This document shows, piece after piece, positions 58,546-64,000 of a stretch of 64,000 bases of DNA. Location of the stretch: NCBI RefSeq assembly GCF_003226895.2, contig NZ_PNJG02000001.1, positions 806,001 through 870,000 on the forward strand, in the 5' to 3' direction. Position numbers and translations under genes: made by a program. The stretch comes from Kocuria tytonis. Its GTDB lineage: Bacteria; Actinomycetota; Actinomycetes; Actinomycetales; Micrococcaceae. Position 1 is the first letter of the stretch; every line of letters starts with the position of its first letter. The notes beneath the pieces are model-generated. The model had not been told where the DNA came from and did not search any database. It worked only from the letters and a program-made list of their open reading frames with translations.

Positions 58546-59418
58546 GTGACCGCGCGGGAGCCCTTCGCGTTCGATCCGGAGGGCACCAGCGCCATCGTGC
58601 ACGGGGAGAACCTCTCCGTCCTGGAGGCCCTGCCGGACGAGGCGTTCTCCCTGGTGTACCTGGACCCCCCGTTCAACACGGGCAGGGACCAGGTGCGGCG
58701 CACCACGCGCTCCGTCCCCGTGGCGCACGGCGCGGGTGACCGTGTGGGCTTCGCCGGGCGGTCCTACGAGACCGTCATGGGATCGTTGCGCCGCTACGAG
58801 GACTCCTTCGCGGACTACCTGGGCTTCCTGGAGCCCCGGCTGGCCCACGCCCGCAGGGTGCTGGCCCGCCACGGGACGCTGTACGTGCACCTGGACTACC
58901 GCGAGGTGCACTACGTGAAGGTGCTGCTGGACGCCGTGTTCGGCCGGGAGTGCTTCCTCAACGAGATCATCTGGGCGTACGACTTCGGGGGCCGCACCAC
59001 ACGGCGCTGGCCCGCGAAGCACGACACCATCCTGGTGTACGTGAAGGATCCCGCGGCCTACCACTTCAACTCGCAGGACGTGGACCGCGAGCCGTACATG
59101 GCCCCGGGTCTCGTGGGCCCGGAGAAGGCCGCGCGCGGGAAGCTGCCCACGGACGTGTGGTGGCACACTATCGTCTCCCCCACGGGCCGGGAGAAGACCG
59201 GCTACCCCACCCAGAAACCGGCGGGGGTGCTGCGCCGGATCGTCACGGCGTCGTCGCGCCCCGGGGACTGGGTGCTGGACTTCTTCGCGGGCTCCGGGAC
59301 CACGGGTGCCGTGAGCGCGGAGCTGGGCCGGCGGTTCGTGTGCGTGGACAGCAACCCCGAGGCCGTGGAGGTCATGCGGCTGCGCCTGCCGGACGTGCCG
59401 GTGCGGCACCTGGACTGA
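58546..59418 (+). CDS. Site-specific DNA methyltransferase (beta class, N4/N6), no restriction partner nearby
   Basis: SAM-dependent amino-methyltransferase of 290 residues. DPPFNTG (from residue 40, motif IV) comes before FFAGSGTTG (motif I, near residue 245), the order of beta-class N6-adenine or N4-cytosine enzymes. WAYDFGGRTTRRW and GYPTQKPAGVL are family segments. The start is GTG at 58546, 5 bp after the helicase stop, so the two are probably co-transcribed. No restriction endonuclease gene is adjacent. Target sequence is unknown. Confidence 0.85.
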   Translation: MTAREPFAFDPEGTSAIVHGENLSVLEALPDEAFSLVYLDPPFNTGRDQVRRTTRSVPVAHGAGDRVGFAGRSYETVMGSLRRYEDSFADYLGFLEPRLAHARRVLARHGTLYVHLDYREVHYVKVLLDAVFGRECFLNEIIWAYDFGGRTTRRWPAKHDTILVYVKDPAAYHFNSQDVDREPYMAPGLVGPEKAARGKLPTDVWWHTIVSPTGREKTGYPTQKPAGVLRRIVTASSRPGDWVLDFFAGSGTTGAVSAELGRRFVCVDSNPEAVEVMRLRLPDVPVRHLD

Positions 59419-59427
59419 GCGGGATGC

Positions 59428-60279
59428 TCAGGGCCAGCGCACCTCCATGCCGGACGTGGCCTGCTCGCAGATCCGGGTGAGCGAGCGCACGGACGTGGAG
59501 TTCTCCCCCAGACGGTTCGGTTTGCCCGCTCCGTGGTAGTCGCTGGAGCCGGTGACCAGCAGGTCGTGCTCCGCGGCCATGGTCATGAGGATCGCGCGGG
59601 ACTCGTCCGGGTTGTCCCGGTGTGCCACCTCCAGACCGGCCAGTCCGGCGTCGATCATGGCGTCGAAGTCCGCGGCACTGGCCACGCGGCCCCGCAGGGG
59701 TGCCATGGGGTGCGCGCACACGGGCACGCCGCCGGCGGCGCGCACGAGCTTGATGGCCTCCACGGGATCGAGGGCGTCGTGGCGCACGTAGTACCTGGAG
59801 CGGCCCGAGAGCAGGTCCGCGAACGCCGCGGAGCGGTTGGGCACCACGCCGAGGGCCACCAGTGCGTCGGCGATGTGCGGGCGGCCCACCGTGGCGTCCG
59901 GTCCCACCTGGTCCAGCACGTCCCGCCAGGAGATGGCGTAGTCCTCGGCGAGCAGCTCCACCATGCGGTGCGCGCGGGTGAGCCGGTTGCGGCGGCACTC
60001 CTCGATCCGGTCCACGAGCGGCTGGTGGGTGGGATCGTGGAGGTAGCTGAGCATGTGCACGGAGATCCCGTCCGCGGTGGTGCACGTGATCTCCATGCCC
60101 GGGACGAACGCGACCCCCAGGGACACCGCGGTGTCCCCGGCCTCCTGCCACCCCGCCGTGGTGTCGTGGTCCGTCAGCGCGAGGACGTTGAGCCCCGCGG
60201 CGTGTGCCGAGCGGGCGACGTCGGCGGGGGTCTCGGTGCCGTCCGAGGCGATGGAGTGGGTGTGCAGGTCGATTCTCAC
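59428..60279 (-). CDS. PHP-domain phosphoesterase (YciV/RNase AM-like)
   Basis: Metal-dependent phosphoesterase of 283 residues. DLHTHSIASDGT at the start carries the HxH motif, ALTDHDT the second, PVCAHP and TGSSDYHGAG the last ligands. This is the PHP fold of the TrpH/YciV family, whose E. coli member is a 5'-3' exonuclease on short RNA and DNA and dephosphorylates 3',5'-bisphosphonucleotides. The GTG at 60279 (VRIDLHTHS) is preferred, since the family begins there. It is convergent with the methyltransferase gene. Confidence 0.88.
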   Translation of the reverse strand: MRIDLHTHSIASDGTETPADVARSAHAAGLNVLALTDHDTTAGWQEAGDTAVSLGVAFVPGMEITCTTADGISVHMLSYLHDPTHQPLVDRIEECRRNRLTRAHRMVELLAEDYAISWRDVLDQVGPDATVGRPHIADALVALGVVPNRSAAFADLLSGRSRYYVRHDALDPVEAIKLVRAAGGVPVCAHPMAPLRGRVASAADFDAMIDAGLAGLEVAHRDNPDESRAILMTMAAEHDLLVTGSSDYHGAGKPNRLGENSTSVRSLTRICEQATSGMEVRWP

Positions 60280-60401
60280 CGGCCCCACGATACCCGCGGG
60301 CCTGCACCGGGAAGCTCGGTTGACCGCCGTGGCACCATGGACGGGACACCGGAACCACGACCGGCGCGTGCGACCGCGCCGCGAAGGAGATGACCGCGCC
60401 C

Positions 60402-62009
60402 ATGAGCCAGGGCTCACAGCACCCCACCGTTTCCCACCACGCGAGCGAGGACGCCGCGCAGCCCATGGACGAGCGCGTGGACAACCGCTCCCAGCGCCCG
60501 GACAGCGAGCAGTTCCGGGAGTTCATGGCCTCGGGGTGGGCTCAGCCGGAGCACACGACGACGCCGCGCGCCGAGGTGGCGCAGTTCGCGGCCGCCCGCC
60601 GTGCCCGGCTCTCGCGCCTGTTCCCCGGCGAGCGCCTCGTGATCCCGGCCGGTGCCCCCAAGGTGCGCTCCAACGACACCGACTACCGCTTCCGCCCGCA
60701 CTCCGCGTTCGCGCACGTCACCGGCATGGGCGTGGACCACGAGCCCGAGGCCGTGCTGGTCATGGAGCCCACCGAGCCGGGTCAGGGGGACCACGGCAGC
60801 GAGCACGTGGCCACCCTGTACTTCCACCCCATGGCCGGACGGGACTCGGACGAGTTCTACGCGGACGCCAAGAACGGCGAGTTCTGGGTGGGCCCGCGCC
60901 CCACGCTGCAGCAGCTGCAGGACGAATTCGGCCTGCCCACGCAGGACCTCTCCGCACTGGAGACGGCCGTGACCAAGGACGCGGGCAACGCCGCCCTGGG
61001 GGGTCTGAGCATCCGCCTGGTGCGGGACGTGGACCTGAACATGGACGCCCTCGTGGACACCTCCCGCATCAACACCGGTGTGGACCTGGAGCAGTCGGAC
61101 ACCAGGGACGCCACCCTGACCGAGGCGCTCAGCGAGCTGCGCCTGGTCAAGGACGAGTACGAGATCGGCCAGCTGCGCGTGGCCGTGGACGCCACCATCC
61201 GCGGCTTCGAGGACATCGTCTCCGTGCTGCCGCACGCGATCGGCGGTGAGCGCGGCGAGCGCGTGGTGGAGGGCGCGTTCTTCTCGCGCGCCCGGCTCGA
61301 GGGCAACGACCTCGGCTACGACACGATTGCGGCCTCCGGCAACAACGCCACCGTGCTGCACTGGATCCGCAACAACGGCTCGGTGGCACCGGGCGAGCTG
61401 ATCCTCGTGGACGCGGGCGTGGAGGCGGAGTCCCTCTACACCGCGGACATCACCCGCACCCTGCCGGTGGACGGCACCTACACGGACGTTCAGCGCCGGA
61501 TCTACCAGGCCGTGCTCGACGCCGCGGACGCGGCCTTCGAGGTGGCGGTGCCGGGCAACCGGTTCCGGGACGTCCACGCCGCCGCCATGAAGGTGCTGGC
61601 GCAGCGCCTGGAGCAGTGGGGCCTGCTGCCGGTCTCCGCGGAGGTCTCCCTGTCGGAGTCCGGCCAGCACCACCGCCGCTGGATGCCCCACGGCACGAGC
61701 CACCACCTGGGACTGGACGTGCACGACTGCGCCCAGGCCAAGCGCGAGCTGTACCTGGACGCGGTGATCGAACCCGGCATGGTGTTCACCATCGAGCCCG
61801 GACTGTACTTCAAGGACGAGGACCTCGCGGTCCCGGAGGAGTACCGGGGGATCGGCGTGCGCATCGAGGACGACGTGCTCATCACCGAGCAGGGCAACGA
61901 GAACCTCTCCGCGGCACTGCCCCGCCGCCCGGAGGACGTGGAGTCCTGGATCCAGGGCATCTGGAACCGGGACGAGAACGTGGGACCCGCGGCGGGCCCG
62001 GCGTCCTGA
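60402..62009 (+). CDS. pepP: Xaa-Pro aminopeptidase P (M24B)
   Basis: Removes N-terminal residues before proline. 535 residues, with an N-terminal creatinase-like domain and a pita-bread catalytic domain. Metal ligands are visible: Asp in LVDAGVEAE, Asp in DITRTLP, His in GTSHHLGLDVHD, Glu in FTIEPGLY and Glu in RIEDDVLI. The first 40 residues are polar and extra. ATG 60402 is used. ATG 60390 touches the AAGGAG and leaves no spacing, so it is less likely. Confidence 0.93.
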   Translation: MSQGSQHPTVSHHASEDAAQPMDERVDNRSQRPDSEQFREFMASGWAQPEHTTTPRAEVAQFAAARRARLSRLFPGERLVIPAGAPKVRSNDTDYRFRPHSAFAHVTGMGVDHEPEAVLVMEPTEPGQGDHGSEHVATLYFHPMAGRDSDEFYADAKNGEFWVGPRPTLQQLQDEFGLPTQDLSALETAVTKDAGNAALGGLSIRLVRDVDLNMDALVDTSRINTGVDLEQSDTRDATLTEALSELRLVKDEYEIGQLRVAVDATIRGFEDIVSVLPHAIGGERGERVVEGAFFSRARLEGNDLGYDTIAASGNNATVLHWIRNNGSVAPGELILVDAGVEAESLYTADITRTLPVDGTYTDVQRRIYQAVLDAADAAFEVAVPGNRFRDVHAAAMKVLAQRLEQWGLLPVSAEVSLSESGQHHRRWMPHGTSHHLGLDVHDCAQAKRELYLDAVIEPGMVFTIEPGLYFKDEDLAVPEEYRGIGVRIEDDVLITEQGNENLSAALPRRPEDVESWIQGIWNRDENVGPAAGPAS

Positions 62010-62047
62010 CCCGAGCCCGGCACCCCCGGCGGAACGGTGGGGGCCGG

Positions 62048-62091
62048 GACGGGACGCGCCCCGCACCCGAGGGTGCGGGGCGCGTCCCGTC
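62048..62091. terminator. Perfect 21-bp stem terminator between pepP and the YflT-like gene
   Basis: Bases 62048-62068 pair perfectly with 62071-62091 around GA. It lies between convergent genes, so it can end both transcripts. Confidence 0.75.
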
Positions 62092-62104
62092 CGCGCATCA
62101 CGCG

Positions 62105-63046
62105 CTACCGGCGGTCCTGCGGTGACGTGGGATCCACCGGGGCGCTGCCGCCCTCGGCCGGGTTCCCGCCCTGTGGGCCGGTGGCGTCACCGGGCCGGGT
62201 CCACGGTGCGGGACGCTGCTGCGCCTCGGGCTCCACACGGATGCCGTACTGCGGCCTCCCGTCCGGCAGGTCCGGGAACTTGGCCGAGCGGTTGGCGTCC
62301 TGCTCCCCCGCAGGCTCGACCGGCTGCCCGGAGGCGGCAGGCGCGGATCCCGCGGTGCTCCCGCCCTGGCCGGGCCGCTCCTCCGGCCGGGGTGCGGGAC
62401 CCCGAGAGGTGTTCTGGGGTGCCCCGTGCCCGGGCGCGCCCCGGCCGCCGTGCGGAGCACCCCACTGACCACCCTGGTGCGGTGCGCCCGGGCCGGGGCG
62501 CCCAGCGGCAGCGCCGAAGCCCTGACCGGGGCCCTGCGGCTGCTGCCCCCCGGAGCGCCCGCCGGGCATCCCGGCGAGGACCTGCCGGGCCTGGCCCGCG
62601 ACCTCCGGTGCGGCCAGGACCTCGTAGCTGCCGGCCACGATGCGGCTGGTGGAGGTGAAGTCCCGCTTGCCGCGGGACAGCGCGTAGGTGATGGTGGCCA
62701 GGAGCATCCAGAACGCACCGCCGAGCACCATGGTCAGCAGCAGCGAGGACGCCATGTTCGCCCCGCCCAGCATGGACATGAGCAGCCCGAAGAACGCGCC
62801 GAACACCACGCCGTTGAGCGCGCCCTGCAGGGCCACCCGGGGGTAGGACAGCCGCCCGGTGACCTGCTCCACGGACTTCAGGTCGCTGCCGATGATCGAG
62901 ACCATGGCCACGGGGAAGTGCTCGTCGGACATGTAGTCCACGGCCTCCTGGGCCTGGGCGTAGGTGCGGTACCGGCCCACCACCTCGCCCTTCGGCATCT
63001 CCGGGGCGATGGCCAGCTGTGCGGGGCTGCGATTCGAGTTGCTCAT
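62105..63046 (-). CDS. General stress protein (YflT/GSP17M-like) with Gly/Pro-rich tail
   Basis: Membrane protein of 313 residues. An N-terminal YflT-like domain (VVGRYRTYAQAQEAVDYMSD, VSIIGSDLKSVEQVTGRL) precedes two helices (ALNGVVFGAFFGLLMSMLGG and LLLTMVLGGAFWMLLATITY). After a short segment (DFTSTSRIVAGSYEVLA) the last 150 residues are Gly/Pro/Gln-rich and probably disordered. The ATG at 63046 gives the family start. Function is unknown. Members are stress-induced in Bacillus. It is divergent from the MgtE-like gene. Confidence 0.8.
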   Translation of the reverse strand: MSNSNRSPAQLAIAPEMPKGEVVGRYRTYAQAQEAVDYMSDEHFPVAMVSIIGSDLKSVEQVTGRLSYPRVALQGALNGVVFGAFFGLLMSMLGGANMASSLLLTMVLGGAFWMLLATITYALSRGKRDFTSTSRIVAGSYEVLAAPEVAGQARQVLAGMPGGRSGGQQPQGPGQGFGAAAGRPGPGAPHQGGQWGAPHGGRGAPGHGAPQNTSRGPAPRPEERPGQGGSTAGSAPAASGQPVEPAGEQDANRSAKFPDLPDGRPQYGIRVEPEAQQRPAPWTRPGDATGPQGGNPAEGGSAPVDPTSPQDRR

Positions 63047-63257
63047 GCGTCCCATTGTCCTGCACCCGCGTGCGAACCGGCCGGAAAATCCCTGGGCATC
63101 GCAGCGGGTGAACACCCCGGGGTGCCGTGTAACGCCCCGTGTCCCCGCTCCCGGCTCAACCGCGCAACCTCCCCCGGCTCGCCCGCGACCCCTCCGACGG
63201 GAACGGCACGGGCCGCCCGCACCGCCGCAGGCGCGACTCCCGGCGGGGTACGGCGCC

Positions 63258-63289
63258 CGTCCCGCGGTAGGCGCGCCTGCCGCGGGACG
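63258..63289. repeat. 32-base near-perfect palindrome in a divergent intergenic gap
   Basis: Outer arms CGTCCCGCGG and CCGCGGGACG flank AGGCGCGCCT with single T and G between. It lies in the 308-base gap 63047-63354, which holds no gene I can support. Since both flanking genes read away from it, a terminator role is unlikely and an operator is possible. Confidence 0.45.
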
Positions 63290-63354
63290 GGGTGCCCGCC
63301 CCGTGGCCGGCGCCCCGAATGTCCCCATCCCCGCCGGATCACTAGGCTGGGCGG

Positions 63355-64000
63355 GTGAGCACAAACCCTTCCAAGATCTTCGTCGCCCGGCTGATCGGGC
63401 TGGACGTCTTCGACCCCCTGGGCGACCGCCTGGGGCGGCTGCGCGACGTCGTCGTGCTGCTGCGCCCGGGCGCCCGTCCGTCCGTGATGAACCGCCCGCT
63501 CGTGGTGGGTCTGGTGGTGGAGGTGCTGGGCAAGAAGCGCGTGTTCGTGCCCATGACCCGCGTGACGAGCATCGACGCGGACCAGATCATCTCCACGGGA
63601 CTCGTGAACCTGCGCCGCTTCGAGCAGCGCGGCGCCGAGACCCTCGCCGTGGGCGAGCTCTTCGACCGCACCGTGGTGCTGCTGGACGGCTCCGGGACGG
63701 CGACCATCGAGGACGTCGCCATGGAGAAGTCCAACAACCGCGGTGACTGGGTGGTCTCGCAGCTGTTCGTGCGCCGTTCGGAGGCCACGGGCGGGCTGAT
63801 CCGGCGTCGGAACCAGACGCTGATCGTGGATTGGGAGGACACGGACGACCCTTCGAACGCGGGCCACCAGCCGGCCACCCAGTGGATCTCCCAGCACGAG
63901 GAGGACCAGGCCGCGGACCTCGCGGACGAGCTGCGGGACATGCCGGACAAGCGCAAGCTGGAGATCGCCGGGGAGCTGCAGGACGAGCGCCTCGCGGACG
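63355..64000 (+). CDS. MgtE-type N-terminal domain protein with PRC-barrel-like start (runs off the window)
   Basis: The first 215 residues of a protein that continues past the right edge. IGLDVFDPLGDRLGRLRDVV resembles a PRC-barrel start. Later QWISQHEEDQAADLADELRD and MPDKRKLEIAGELQDERLAD match the superhelical N-terminal domain of MgtE magnesium channels, where this would be followed by CBS domains. Actinobacterial proteins of this build may lack the channel part, and what follows cannot be seen. The start is GTG at 63355. TAGGCT at 63343-63348 suggests a leaderless message. Confidence 0.8.
   Translation, partial: MSTNPSKIFVARLIGLDVFDPLGDRLGRLRDVVVLLRPGARPSVMNRPLVVGLVVEVLGKKRVFVPMTRVTSIDADQIISTGLVNLRRFEQRGAETLAVGELFDRTVVLLDGSGTATIEDVAMEKSNNRGDWVVSQLFVRRSEATGGLIRRRNQTLIVDWEDTDDPSNAGHQPATQWISQHEEDQAADLADELRDMPDKRKLEIAGELQDERLAD

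Noticed and set aside
1-64000. CRISPR arrays, rRNA genes, prophage structural genes and riboswitches
   Set aside because: No regular repeat-spacer pattern, rRNA-like sequence, phage structural gene or recognisable riboswitch was seen anywhere in the window. Rfam or CRISPR tools were not available to exclude weak cases.

Overview
The window is about 70% G+C, uses many GTG starts and short GTGA/ATGA gene overlaps, and carries gene neighbourhoods typical of Actinobacteria (UPF0182, YlbL-type Lon/PDZ protease, DUF2342, UvrD2, NudC, AdnA/AdnB, and a coproporphyrin-dependent haem cluster). The nearest overall fit is a member of the Micrococcaceae, possibly Kocuria. That is an inference from gene order and protein style, not a database result.

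Region 1 (1-14800) is core chromosome: the start of a cysteine desulfurase, a TrmL-type tRNA methyltransferase, an HtrA protease, a TPM-domain / PspA / HerA-like ATPase cluster concerned with envelope stress, an initiator tRNA-fMet with encoded CCA between two hairpin terminators, UPF0182, YlbL-like and DUF2342 proteins, a YgjP-like metalloprotease and a ThiF-like protein. Region 2 (14809-19263) is a LacI regulator divergent from a three-gene, translationally coupled operon (Baeyer-Villiger-type monooxygenase, alpha/beta hydrolase, short-chain dehydrogenase). It resembles the first genes of the mycobacterial mymA operon and has a readable promoter and LacI-type operator.

Region 3 (19264-32521) is a mobile island of lower G+C that splits an otherwise conserved gene order (UPF0182-YlbL-DUF2342 ... 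uvrD2-nudC-adnB-adnA). Its two ends carry the same IS481-type terminal repeat in inverted orientation, each next to a CTAG. The left unit (19264-21433) is an IS481-family element carrying a TetR regulator and a RibD/DHFR-type reductase. The right unit (about 29950-32521) carries a TetR/SDR pair and a second IS481 transposase. Both transposase genes are broken by different nonsense codons seven codons apart. Between the units lie palindromic DNA and a hypothetical gene, a penicillin-binding-protein locus, and a broken AbiJ-like nuclease. The locus is a MecA-like class B PBP lipoprotein gene followed by a DUF4232-like lipoprotein gene that is interrupted by an ISL3 element with a perfect 8-bp target duplication. 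It is divergent from a LysR regulator and a signal-less protein with SxxK, SDN and KTG motifs. That pair resembles the BlaA/BlaB induction system of Streptomyces cacaoi and is the best candidate here for an undescribed inducible beta-lactam response system. A 16-bp palindrome at 29122-29137 looks like the scar of a lost IS481 copy.

Region 4 (32668-44832) returns to core DNA repair: UvrD2-like helicase, NudC, a phosphotransferase, the AdnB/AdnA helicase-nuclease pair and a DnaQ-like exonuclease. Region 5 (44944-55437) is a complete haem pathway: hemE-cgoX-chdC-cpfC-hemC-hemD-hemB-hemL on the minus strand and hemA divergent. Region 6 (55481-64000) holds a TetR regulator, DUF3107, a DEAD-box helicase, an orphan DNA methyltransferase, a PHP phosphoesterase, aminopeptidase P, a YflT-like membrane protein and the start of an MgtE-like protein.
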